From positions 62,001-126,000 of the forward strand of contig NZ_RJRZ01000006.1 in the NCBI RefSeq assembly GCF_003993775.1: DNA of 64,000 nucleotides, given 5' to 3'. The DNA comes from Frigidibacter oleivorans (lineage in GTDB: Bacteria > Pseudomonadota > Alphaproteobacteria > Rhodobacterales > Rhodobacteraceae). Below are positions 35,281 to 43,026 of this stretch, in pieces. The notes beneath the pieces were generated by a model. That model ran no database searches and had not been told where the DNA came from. It saw only the letters and a list, made by a program, of their open reading frames with translations. How positions within the stretch are numbered: the first letter of the stretch is position 1; each line of letters opens with the position of its first letter. Position numbers and translations under genes: made by a program.

Positions 35281-36021
35281 ATGATGGAACTGGCAGGCAA
35301 GCGTGCCTTGGTGACGGGCGGATCGCGCGGTATCGGCGCCGCAATCGCTATGGCGCTTGCGGAGAAAGGCGCGGACGTGGCGATAACCTACGAGCGCGCG
35401 GCGGATCGCGCTGCTCGACTTGTGGAAGCGATCACAGCAAAAGGACGCAAGGCGGTGGCGATCCAGGCCGACAGCGCCGATCCGGCCGCCATCCAGCGCT
35501 CGGTCCAAGACACGGTTGCGCAGCTGGGCGGGCTGGACATTCTGGTCAACAACGCCGCCATTGCGCGCTACAGCCCGATCGCCGATTACTTGGTCGAGGA
35601 TATCGACGCGCAACTGGCGGTGAACATCCGTGGGCCGATCCTGGCATCGAAGGCGGCGATCCCGCATCTGCCCGCTGGCGGCCGCATCATCAACATCGGT
35701 TCGGCCGGCGCCGAGCGGATCGTCGGATCGCCCGGCACCGTCTATTACATGACCAAGTCGGCGATCCAGTCGCTGACGCGCGGGCTGGCGCAGGAACTGG
35801 GACCGCGCGATATCACCGTGAACACCGTGCAGCCGGGATCGACCAACACCGAGATGAACCCGGAAGACGGCGAGTACGCCGACTTTCAGCGCGCCTTGAT
35901 CCCTCTTGGTCGCTATGGCCAGCCCGAGGATGTCGCGGCGGCGGTCGCGTTCCTGGCCTCGCCCGCCGCGCGGCAAATCACCGGCACCATCCTGACCGTG
36001 GATGGCGGCGCGCTGAGTTGA
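35281..36021 (+). CDS. SDR-family oxidoreductase (FabG-like)
   Basis: The 246-residue short-chain dehydrogenase has the cofactor motif GGSRGIGAAIA, the NNAAIARYSP strand, the catalytic Tyr-Lys in VYYMTKSAIQ and the C-terminal LTVDGGAL. It is likely NADP-dependent and acts on a small carbonyl. I prefer the ATG at 35281, which lies behind AAAAGG, over a GTG at 35272. It is the presumed target of the divergent TetR regulator. It also lies close to the ECF41 island, whose regulons often include oxidoreductases, but I see no ECF41 site in front of it. Confidence 0.9.
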   Translation: MMELAGKRALVTGGSRGIGAAIAMALAEKGADVAITYERAADRAARLVEAITAKGRKAVAIQADSADPAAIQRSVQDTVAQLGGLDILVNNAAIARYSPIADYLVEDIDAQLAVNIRGPILASKAAIPHLPAGGRIINIGSAGAERIVGSPGTVYYMTKSAIQSLTRGLAQELGPRDITVNTVQPGSTNTEMNPEDGEYADFQRALIPLGRYGQPEDVAAAVAFLASPAARQITGTILTVDGGALS

Positions 36022-36097
36022 GACCGGGAAAGCGCGTCAGGCATCCGCGCCCGGGCCGGGCAAGGAGAGACCCAACGAACGATTTCCTCTGACGGCA

Positions 36098-36124
36098 TGT
36101 CACAGAGGGTGTCGCTGCGTCGTC
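36098..36124 (+). promoter_or_regulatory. ECF41-type promoter TGTCACA-N16-CGTC
   Basis: TGTCACA at 36098-36104 is followed after exactly 16 bp by CGTC at 36121-36124, the published ECF41 promoter pattern. It lies 30 bp upstream of the GTG of the first AhpD-like gene. The same element precedes the second AhpD-like gene. Confidence 0.8.
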
Positions 36125-36154
36125 CTATCTGTGCCAATCACAAAGGAGACCGCC

Positions 36155-36616
36155 GTGACGCCACGCATGACTGATCACTTCAAACGCATCGGCCCCGCCT
36201 TTCAGGGGCTGGTGGCTTTCGAGACGGAGCTGCGCAACGGGCCGCTCGACCACTCGCTGCTCCATCTGATCAAGCTGCGGGCCAGCCAGCTGAACGGCTG
36301 CGCCTTCTGCGTCCATATCCACGTCGCCGACGCCCTCAAGGATGGCGAAAGCCATCTTCGACTGCACATGGTCGCGGCGTGGCGCGACAGCAGTCTGTTC
36401 ACGCCCCGCGAGCGGGCGGCGCTGGCATGGACCGAAGCGCTGACACTGGTGTCCGAAAAGGGCGCCCCGGACGATGTCTGGTCCGAGGTGACCGCGGTCT
36501 TCACCGAGGATGACGTGGCGTTCCTGACCTTCGCCATCGGGGCAATCAACCTCTGGAACCGGACGCAGATCGCCTTCCGGGTCGCGCATGGTCCGGAGCT
36601 TCCCGCAGAACGGTGA
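36155..36616 (+). CDS. Carboxymuconolactone decarboxylase/AhpD-like peroxidase-type protein
   Basis: The 153-residue protein has the AhpD core motif CAFCVHIH (Cys-x2-Cys-x3-His), preceded by LIKLRASQLNG. Such proteins use the cysteine pair and histidine as a proton relay for alkylhydroperoxidase activity. The GTG at 36155 is set by an AAAGGAG ribosome site 6 bp upstream. The second AhpD-like protein (37533-38006) is about half identical by eye. The ECF41-type promoter directly upstream predicts control by the sigma factor encoded next door. Confidence 0.9.
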   Translation: MTPRMTDHFKRIGPAFQGLVAFETELRNGPLDHSLLHLIKLRASQLNGCAFCVHIHVADALKDGESHLRLHMVAAWRDSSLFTPRERAALAWTEALTLVSEKGAPDDVWSEVTAVFTEDDVAFLTFAIGAINLWNRTQIAFRVAHGPELPAER

Positions 36617-36679
36617 CGCGGCGCACCGCCGGGCAGGCCAGATTCCTGGGGCCGGCCCGGCGGCAGGACGGCAGGGCCG

Positions 36680-37543
36680 TCAGTGGCGCAGCACCGAGCC
36701 CAGCTTGTCGGGATTGCGGGTGACGTAGATAGCGGCGATCCGGTCGCCCGCGATTTCGAGCGCGGTGGTCTGCAACTGCCCGTCGAACCTGGCGACGAAG
36801 CCCGGCAGCCCGTCGATCACCGTGACCTCGATGAACTGCATGGCGTTTCCGAACTTGCGGTGCAGGCCCATGAACAGACGCACGAGGTTCGGCGCACCCT
36901 CGATGACGTTCGGATAGGACAGCACCTTGCCGCCGCCGTCCGAATGCAGCGTCGCGCCCTCGGCCAGCATCGCGGCCAAGGCGGTCGCGTCGCCGGTGCT
37001 GCACGCCGCGAAGAAGGCGCGCGCGATCTCCTCTCCAATCTCGCGCGGGACCTCGTAGCGGGGCTGGTCGAGCCTGACATGGGCGCGGGCGCGCGAGGCC
37101 AGCTGGCGTGTCGCGGCCAGGCTGCGGCCGATCGTGTCCGCAACGTCGTCCAGGGGCTGACCGAAGACGTCGTGCAGCAGGAAGGCCGCGCGTTCGAGCG
37201 GCGAGAGCCGTTCGAGCGCCAGCATCAGCGACAGCGTCAGGTTGTCGGGCCGGAGAGCGTCGTCCTCGGCCTCGATCAGCGGTTCGGGCAGCCAGGTGCC
37301 CGGATAGGTCTCGCGCCGCGACCGGGCCGATTTCATCCGGTCGAGGCAGAGCCGCGACACCGCCCGGGTCAGCCAGGCAGGCGGCGAGGCGATCTCCTCG
37401 CCGGCGTCCAGGGTGCGATGCCAGCGCAGATAGGCGTCCTGCACCACATCCTCGGCCTCGGCATGGGCGCCGAGCATCCGGTAGGCGAGGCGGAGCAGCC
37501 GCGGCCGCTCCGTCTCGAAGGTCGTGGCGGGGTCAGGCCGCAT
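36680..37543 (-). CDS. ECF41 (SigJ-type) sigma factor with SnoaL-like C-terminal domain
   Basis: The 287-residue protein has sigma region 2 (about 10-75, AYRMLGAHAEAEDVVQDAYL), region 4 (about 105-155, LSPLERAAFLLHDVFGQPL) and a SnoaL-like extension (about 165-280). The three ECF41 hallmark motifs are present: WLPEPL at 84-89, DGGGKV at 202-207 and NPDKL at 277-281. In this group the extension replaces an anti-sigma factor. The ATG at 37543 overlaps the 3' end of the second AhpD-like gene by 11 bp, so it is co-transcribed and autoregulated through the promoter at 38037-38063. Confidence 0.93.
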   Translation of the reverse strand: MRPDPATTFETERPRLLRLAYRMLGAHAEAEDVVQDAYLRWHRTLDAGEEIASPPAWLTRAVSRLCLDRMKSARSRRETYPGTWLPEPLIEAEDDALRPDNLTLSLMLALERLSPLERAAFLLHDVFGQPLDDVADTIGRSLAATRQLASRARAHVRLDQPRYEVPREIGEEIARAFFAACSTGDATALAAMLAEGATLHSDGGGKVLSYPNVIEGAPNLVRLFMGLHRKFGNAMQFIEVTVIDGLPGFVARFDGQLQTTALEIAGDRIAAIYVTRNPDKLGSVLRH

Positions 37544-38006
37544 CGGCCCGCGGCCCCGGCAGGCTGGTCGCATGAGGCACGCGCAGGCCGGCCTGCACCC
37601 GGTTCCACAGGTTGATCGCGCCGATGGCCAGCGTCAGCCAGGCCCGCTCGTCGGCGTCGAAGGCGGCCTCGACCTCGGCCCAGTCGGCATCCGGCGCGCC
37701 CGTCTCGGGCAGGCGGGTCAACGCCTCTGTCCAGGCCAGCGCCGCACGCTCGCGCGGCGCATAAAGCGGGCTTTCGCGCCATGCCGGCAGCATGTGCAGC
37801 CTGAGCGGCGTCTCGCCGTCCTTCAGCGCCTCGGCCGCGTGCATCTGGATGCAGAAGGCGCAGCCGTTGATCTGGCTGGCGCGCAGCTTGACCAGGTGAA
37901 CCAGCAGCGGCTCAAGGCTGCTGGCCTGGATCGCGGCTTCCACGGCGAAGAGGGGCCGGAACCCGGCGTCGGCGCGTTTCATGTGGTCGGTCATGCGGGC
38001 GGTCAT
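37533..38006 (-). CDS. Carboxymuconolactone decarboxylase/AhpD-like protein, paired with the ECF41 gene
   Basis: The 157-residue protein carries the CxxC motif CAFCIQMH within LVKLRASQINGCAFC and the WTEALTRLPE segment of this family. The start at 38006 has the ribosome site AAGGAG. It is the first gene of a minus-strand operon with the sigma factor, whose start lies inside its 3' end. The ECF41-type promoter at 38037-38063 is 30 bp upstream. It is a paralogue of the 36155 gene and very probably part of the same small regulon. Confidence 0.9.
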   Translation of the reverse strand: MTARMTDHMKRADAGFRPLFAVEAAIQASSLEPLLVHLVKLRASQINGCAFCIQMHAAEALKDGETPLRLHMLPAWRESPLYAPRERAALAWTEALTRLPETGAPDADWAEVEAAFDADERAWLTLAIGAINLWNRVQAGLRVPHATSLPGPRADAA

Positions 38007-38036
38007 CAGGATCTCCTTGTCATCTGATACCGCGAT

Positions 38037-38063
38037 GACGAGGCAGCCAAGCCGGCTGTGACA
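38037..38063 (-). promoter_or_regulatory. ECF41-type promoter for the AhpD-like/sigma operon
   Basis: Read on the minus strand, TGTCACA (38063-38057) is followed after exactly 16 bp by CGTC (38040-38037). Spacing and distance to the gene (30 bp) are the same as at 36098. It would drive the second AhpD-like gene and the sigma factor itself. Confidence 0.8.
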
Positions 38064-38206
38064 CGGCCGCCGGAGATTTTTCCCGGGCGGGACGGCTGCG
38101 GGCGCCATGCCGGGCGGCGGCAGGCAAGCCGCGGCCCCCGTCGCCGGCCGGTCCCCGCCCCGCGCGGGCGGTTGACCAGGATGGTCCGACGTCATACGCC
38201 CGCTGC

Positions 38207-38228
38207 TGTCCGATCAAAGAGTCGGACA
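38207..38228. promoter_or_regulatory. Inverted repeat upstream of the TonB receptor
   Basis: A perfect 7-bp inverted repeat (TGTCCGA, 8-bp loop, TCGGACA) lies about 70-90 bp before the TonB receptor start. It could be an operator or an RNA hairpin. It matches no iron-box consensus that I can name. Confidence 0.35.
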
Positions 38229-38294
38229 CTGCACGCCTCGCCCGACTCGGCGCAGCCAGCCCCTTACAACACAACAAGAACCAAGGGTGACAGC

Positions 38295-40256
38295 ATGGCT
38301 CCGACGTCCGTGCGCGGGCTGCTTTTGTGCGGCGCCGCGATCATTGCCTGTGGTCCCGCCTTCGGGCAGGACAGCGCGACAGGCACAGAAGACCCCCTCC
38401 TCCTCGACACGATCGTGGTCGACTCGCAGCGCGAGGTGGCGACGGATACCGCCGTCCCCGTGACCCGGATCGACAGCGAGGAAATCCAGGACCGGCAGGC
38501 CGGCAGCGTGGCCGAGCTGCTCGATTCCGTGCCGGGCGTGACGCTGGTGAACGGCTCCACCGCGACCGGCTCGGCGATCAACATCCGCGGCATGGGCGCC
38601 TGGTCCGGCACCTACGGGTCCGACCAGTCGGTGCTGATCCTCATCGACGGCGCGACGGTGGGGGGCGAGGAACTTTATCGCATCGGCACGCAGCTTTACA
38701 CCGACCCCGCGCTCTACAAGACGGCCGAGGTGGTACGCGGCACGGTCGGCAGCTTCGAATACGGCTCGGGCGTGATCGGCGGCATGGTCCAGTTCGAAAC
38801 GGCCGATGCCAGCGACTTCACCGGCGGCGCGCCCGGGTTCCGGGCGCGGCAGACGCTGGGCTACGACACCAATGGCCACGGCCGCCTGTCCTCTACCATC
38901 CTCGCCTGGCAGCCGAGCGAGGATCTGGAATTCCTCGCCAACTACACCTGGCGCGACCTGGGGCGGCAGGAGGATGGCGACGGCGACGATCTGGGCGCGG
39001 AGGGGACGGAACAGCCCTCGTGGCTGGTGAAGGGGACCTGGCATTTCGGTGCGGCGCGCGACCAGTCACTGACCCTGTCCTATTCGGATACCTCGATCAG
39101 CGAACGCGATGTGCCCTATGACCAGTTCGGTACCACCGACTTCGGCAACGTCGACCGCGACATCCGCAGCAGGACCGCGGTGCTGTCCTACGAATGGGAT
39201 CCGGCCAGCGCGCTGATCGACACCGAGGTGACGCTGTCCCATGCCGACCAGGACATCGAGAGCACCGCGATCGTGCCGGGCAACCCGCTGCTCGACGCCG
39301 ATCCGCGCTATCGCACCACCAAGTTGACGGCGAAGAACACCGCGCGCTTCGACCTGGGCGCGACAAGCCATGACCTCGTCGCAGGCATCGAGTTCAGCCG
39401 CCGCGACCGCACCGACGAAAGCTCCGCCCCCGGCGGGATCGACGACCGTTTCGCGCTGTTCGTGGTGGACGATATCCGCTGGCGCGGTTTCACCCTGACG
39501 CCGGCGCTGCGCTACGAGGATCAGCGCGTCGAGGGCAAGGGCCAGTATGCCGACGACGAATACGAGAACGACGCGCTGATGGGCGGTGTGTCCCTGCGCC
39601 ACGAATGGGACAACGGCATCGCGGTCTTCGGCAGCGCGGCCTATACCGAGGGCCTGCCGATCATCGACGACATGGCCAACCCGGTCTACATGGAACAGCC
39701 GCAGAAGGCGCGCACCTATGAACTGGGCGCCTCCTACGCCTCGGCCGACGTATTCGGGCCGGGCGACGCGCTGGCGCTGAAGGTCAACCTCTATCAGTCG
39801 CTGGTCTGGGACATCACCGCCTATTCCAACGTGTCGAAGATCGAGCTGAGCGGGCTGGAGATCGAGGCCGCCTATTCGATGGCGAACGGCTTCTACGCCG
39901 ATGTCAACGCGGCCTTCGCCTATGACGAACAGCTCTCGCCCGAGACCGCGACCGGCTACTGGTCGCAGGAGCCGGCGGATCAGCTGCGTGTCGGGTTGGG
40001 CAAACGGTTCGGCGAGACCTACGACCTGAAATGGGAGACGGTCTACAATTTCGAGATGGACCGGGCGACCACGCCCACCGACGAGTCGCTGGTGCACAAC
40101 GTCGGCCTGACCTGGACCCCGCAGGACGGGCGTCTGGCCGGGATCGAGTTGCGCGCCCGGGTCGAGAACCTGCTCGACCTCGACTATCGCCAGCACCTGG
40201 CCACACGCGATGCCCCCGGCCGCAACCTGAAACTCAGTTTGGCCCGGACGTTCTGA
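38295..40256 (+). CDS. TonB-dependent outer-membrane receptor
   Basis: The 653-residue precursor has a signal peptide (MAPTSVRGLLLCGAAIIACG, ending AFGQ) and a probable TonB box near DTIVVDS. The plug follows (ELLDSVPGVTLVNG, INIRGMG, SVLILIDGATVGG, AEVVRGTVGSFEYGSG), then a beta-barrel ending KLSLARTF with terminal Phe. The plug resembles heme/siderophore receptors, but the ligand is not fixed. AAGGGTGA precedes the ATG. Downstream EF-hand, DUF2271, PepSY and ApbE genes on the same strand suggest a metal-uptake unit with extracytoplasmic reduction. Confidence 0.9.
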   Translation: MAPTSVRGLLLCGAAIIACGPAFGQDSATGTEDPLLLDTIVVDSQREVATDTAVPVTRIDSEEIQDRQAGSVAELLDSVPGVTLVNGSTATGSAINIRGMGAWSGTYGSDQSVLILIDGATVGGEELYRIGTQLYTDPALYKTAEVVRGTVGSFEYGSGVIGGMVQFETADASDFTGGAPGFRARQTLGYDTNGHGRLSSTILAWQPSEDLEFLANYTWRDLGRQEDGDGDDLGAEGTEQPSWLVKGTWHFGAARDQSLTLSYSDTSISERDVPYDQFGTTDFGNVDRDIRSRTAVLSYEWDPASALIDTEVTLSHADQDIESTAIVPGNPLLDADPRYRTTKLTAKNTARFDLGATSHDLVAGIEFSRRDRTDESSAPGGIDDRFALFVVDDIRWRGFTLTPALRYEDQRVEGKGQYADDEYENDALMGGVSLRHEWDNGIAVFGSAAYTEGLPIIDDMANPVYMEQPQKARTYELGASYASADVFGPGDALALKVNLYQSLVWDITAYSNVSKIELSGLEIEAAYSMANGFYADVNAAFAYDEQLSPETATGYWSQEPADQLRVGLGKRFGETYDLKWETVYNFEMDRATTPTDESLVHNVGLTWTPQDGRLAGIELRARVENLLDLDYRQHLATRDAPGRNLKLSLARTF

Positions 40257-40340
40257 CGCCCGGACCGATCCCCGGCGGGGCCGTCCCCTCGTGACCCCGC
40301 CGGACCCTTTTCCCGCCCCTTTCATCCGCAGGAGACCCCG

Positions 40341-40889
40341 ATGACCCGGATATCGACCCTCGCCCCGCCCGTCCTTGCCCTCGCCGCCCTGCTGGCGGCC
40401 CTTCCCGCCGCCGCCCAGCAGGCCGCGCCGGAGGGCGAGGCCCCCGCGCCCGGCCGCGCCGGCGGGCATGGCCGCGACTACTTCATCGCCAGCTATGACC
40501 GGGACGGCGATGGCAGGGTGACGCTGGCGGAATACGGCGCGGTGCGCGACGAACGCTTCGCCGGGGCGGATGCCGACGGCGACGGCCATCTGGACGAAGC
40601 GGAATATGTGGCCGAGTTCGAGGGCCGGCTGAAGCTGCAATATGCCGAACAGGGCCGCGAACCGGACGAATTCTGGGACCGCGCCATCAAGCAGGCGCAT
40701 GTGCGGCACGCGGTGGTGGACCGCGACCGCGACGGGCTGCTGTCGGCCGAGGAACAGGCGATGGTGGCCGAGGACAGCTTTGCCCGCGGCGACACCAATG
40801 GCGATGGGGTGGTGTCCACCGACGACCCGCTGCCGCCGCCCCCGGCGGATGCGCCCGAAGCCGCACCCGAAACCGGGGCGTCGAATTGA
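40341..40889 (+). CDS. Secreted EF-hand protein with four calcium-type loops
   Basis: The 182-residue precursor has a signal peptide (hydrophobic core LALAALLAALPAAA) and four EF-hand loops: DRDGDGRVTLAE (53-64), DADGDGHLDEAE (77-88), DRDRDGLLSAEE (127-138) and DTNGDGVVSTDD (151-162). It should bind Ca2+ or another hard metal in the periplasm. The proline at loop position 2 that marks lanmodulin is absent. The stop overlaps the DUF2271 start by 4 bp. Its job in the TonB island may be metal buffering or a Ca2+-dependent scaffold; this is inference. Confidence 0.88.
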   Translation: MTRISTLAPPVLALAALLAALPAAAQQAAPEGEAPAPGRAGGHGRDYFIASYDRDGDGRVTLAEYGAVRDERFAGADADGDGHLDEAEYVAEFEGRLKLQYAEQGREPDEFWDRAIKQAHVRHAVVDRDRDGLLSAEEQAMVAEDSFARGDTNGDGVVSTDDPLPPPPADAPEAAPETGASN

Positions 40890-41395
40890 GGCGCGCTGCC
40901 CTTCTGGGCGGGGCGGCGGTGCTGGCGGCGGGGCCGGCGCTGCCCGCCGCGCTCGACCTCGCCATCGAGCTGCCGCAGCTCGACGTGCCGCGCTATCACC
41001 GCCCCTATCTCGCCGCTTGGGTCGAGACGGGCGCGGGCGAGCCGGCGGCGACGCTGGCTGTCTGGTACGACACCCGCCTGCGCGACGATCTGGGCGAGGG
41101 CTGGCTGAAGGAGCTGCGCCAGTGGTGGCGGGCCGAGGGCGAGGCGCTGGACCTGCCCGCCGACGCAATCAGCGGCGCCACCCGGGCGCCGGGCAGGCAT
41201 GACCTGCGCTTCGGCGCGGAGGGCGGGCCGCTGGCCGAGCTGCCACCGGGCTCCTATGTGCTGAAGGTCGAGGCGGCGCGGGAAAAGGGCGGGCGCGAGG
41301 TGCTGAGCCTGCCCTTCGACTGGCCGGTCCCGGGCGAGGCGCAGGGGGCGGGCCAGACCGAACTGGGCGCGGTCCGGCTGACGGTGTCGCGCTGA
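40886..41395 (+). CDS. DUF2271 periplasmic protein with ApbE flavinylation motif
   Basis: The 169-residue protein starts at a TTG overlapping the EF-hand stop and has a signal peptide (MRRAALLGGAAVLAAGPALP). Residues 93-99 read DAISGAT, the [S/T]GAT motif at whose last threonine (T99) ApbE attaches FMN. DUF2271 proteins linked to PepSY and ApbE genes are proposed to carry electrons outside the cytoplasm. The following PepSY gene starts 1 bp after its stop and ApbE lies just beyond. Flavinylation is predicted, not shown. Confidence 0.82.
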   Translation: MRRAALLGGAAVLAAGPALPAALDLAIELPQLDVPRYHRPYLAAWVETGAGEPAATLAVWYDTRLRDDLGEGWLKELRQWWRAEGEALDLPADAISGATRAPGRHDLRFGAEGGPLAELPPGSYVLKVEAAREKGGREVLSLPFDWPVPGEAQGAGQTELGAVRLTVSR

Positions 41396-41396
41396 G

Positions 41397-42009
41397 ATGC
41401 CACGGAAACGCGCGGTCTTCGTCCGCCAGGTGCATCTGTGGCACCGGCTGTCGGGTGCGGTGACGCTGGCGGGCCTGCTGCTGTTCGCGGCCTCCGGCCT
41501 GTTGCTGAACCATCCCGGGCTGATCCCCGACCATGCTCGCCACAGCGAACAGGCGGCGCCGCTGCCGGCCGACCTGCTGGCGCCGCTGGCCGCGCAGCCC
41601 GAGGGTAGCCATCCCCTGCCCGCGCCGCTGGCGGATTGGGCCGCGCGGGAATTCGGCATCCGGGTCGCGGGCCTGCCCGCCGACTGGGACCGGCGCGAGG
41701 TGTTCCTCGACCTGCCCCGGCCCGGGGGCGCGGCGGCGCTGATCCTCGACCGGCAGACCGGCGCGGCGGTGCTGGAGCGGACCAGCCACGGCTGGCTGGC
41801 CTATCTGGCCGACCTGCATACCGGCCGCGCCGCGGGGGTCGCCTTGGCGGCTTTTCATCGACGCGGTGGCGATCGCCTGCGTGCTGTTCGCGCTGACGGG
41901 TCTGGGCATCCTGTGGGCCCATGCGAAGAACCGGCCCTCGACCTGGCCGCTGACCGGACTGGGGCTTGCCGCGCCGGTGATCCTGATCCTGCTGGTCGCG
42001 CATGTCTGA
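41397..42009 (+). pseudogene. PepSY-associated transmembrane protein, one-base frameshift
   Basis: The gene starts MPRKRAVFVRQVHLWHRLSGAV, then a first membrane helix (LAGLLLFAASGLLL), a PepSY-like periplasmic segment and HTGRAAGVA. Near 41843-41846 the frame shifts by +1. In the uncorrected frame the tail becomes Arg-rich nonsense to 42029. Removing one T in the CCTTGG there restores WRLFIDAVAIACVLFALTGL, a second helix pair and a stop at 42007-42009. That stop overlaps the ApbE start by 8 bp, exactly as expected for an intact operon. Either a real mutation or a sequencing error is possible. It would be the membrane electron conduit of the island. Confidence 0.8.
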
Positions 42010-43012
42010 CGCGCCGGGCCGGCCGGTGATCCTGATCCCGCCCGAGGCGCTGCCCTCGGCCATGGCCGGCCCCGGCGACCGCCGGCACCGGCTGGCCGGG
42101 CAGACGATGGGCACGGTCTGGACGGCGCAGGTCTGGCATGCGGGCGAGGCGCCGCCCCTCGCCGCCGCGATCGAGGCCGCGCTGGACGAGGCCATCCGCC
42201 TGTTCAGCCTGTGGCAGCCGGACAGCGCGCTGTCGCGGTTCAACCGGGCCGCACCGGGCTGGCACGACCTGCCCGCGCCGGTGCTGGACCTTCTGGCCGA
42301 GGCACTGTTGCTGGCCGGGGCCAGCGAGGGTGCGCTCGACCCGACGCTGGGCGAACTCGCCGATCTCTGGGGCTTCGGCCCTACGCCCCGCGACCGCCCG
42401 CCGACGGCGGACGAGATCGCCGCCGCGCATGCCCGCGCGGGCTGGACCCGGCTGCGGCTGGATCGGGACGGGGGCCGCGCCTTCCAGCCCGGCGGCCTGA
42501 TGCTCGACCTCGGCGGCATCGCCAAGGGCTGGGCGGCGGATCGCGTGTCGGACGCGCTGCGCGCCGCGGGGGCGCCGGTCCACATGATCGAGATCGGGGG
42601 CGAGATCGTCACCCGCGGGCTGAAACCCGATGGCCGCCCCTGGTGGATCGAGGTCGAACCGCATCCGGGCGGCGACGGGCGCCGGCATCGGGTCGCGCTG
42701 ACGGATGGCGCGATGGCCAGTTCCGGCGACTACCGGCGGCAGCGGATATGGGACGGGCAGCCGGTCTCCCATACGCTGGACCCTGCGACCGGTGCGCCGG
42801 TGCGCGGCAATGTCCGCGCCGCCACGGTCTTTGCCGCCACCGGCGCGCGGGCCGATGCGCTGGCCAGCGCGCTGATGGCGATGCCCGCCGACCGCGCCCG
42901 CGCCTTCGCGGCCCGGCACCGCATCCCGGCCCTGCTGTGGATCGGGGGCGCCCACGGGCTGGCTGCCGAGCCGACGCCGGACCTGGCGGGCTGGAGCGGA
43001 TCGGGCGGCTGA
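42002..43012 (+). CDS. apbE: FAD:protein FMN transferase (ApbE)
   Basis: The 336-residue enzyme transfers FMN from FAD to a Ser/Thr of target proteins. Family marks are HRLAGQTMGTVW, the DSALSRFNR region, the LDLGGIAKGWAADRV loop, IEIGGEIVTRG and the late metal/FAD-binding SHTLDPATGAPV. No clear signal peptide or lipobox is visible, which is unusual for ApbE enzymes that act in the periplasm. The DUF2271 protein two genes upstream carries a fitting SGAT target. Family assignment is firm. Confidence 0.92.
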   Translation: MSDAPGRPVILIPPEALPSAMAGPGDRRHRLAGQTMGTVWTAQVWHAGEAPPLAAAIEAALDEAIRLFSLWQPDSALSRFNRAAPGWHDLPAPVLDLLAEALLLAGASEGALDPTLGELADLWGFGPTPRDRPPTADEIAAAHARAGWTRLRLDRDGGRAFQPGGLMLDLGGIAKGWAADRVSDALRAAGAPVHMIEIGGEIVTRGLKPDGRPWWIEVEPHPGGDGRRHRVALTDGAMASSGDYRRQRIWDGQPVSHTLDPATGAPVRGNVRAATVFAATGARADALASALMAMPADRARAFAARHRIPALLWIGGAHGLAAEPTPDLAGWSGSGG

Positions 43013-43026
43013 CCGGGCGGGCGCCC

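Noticed and set aside
40341-40889. The EF-hand protein as a lanmodulin
   Set aside because: It has four EF loops and a signal peptide, but the loops lack proline at position 2 and have the spacing of ordinary calcium loops.
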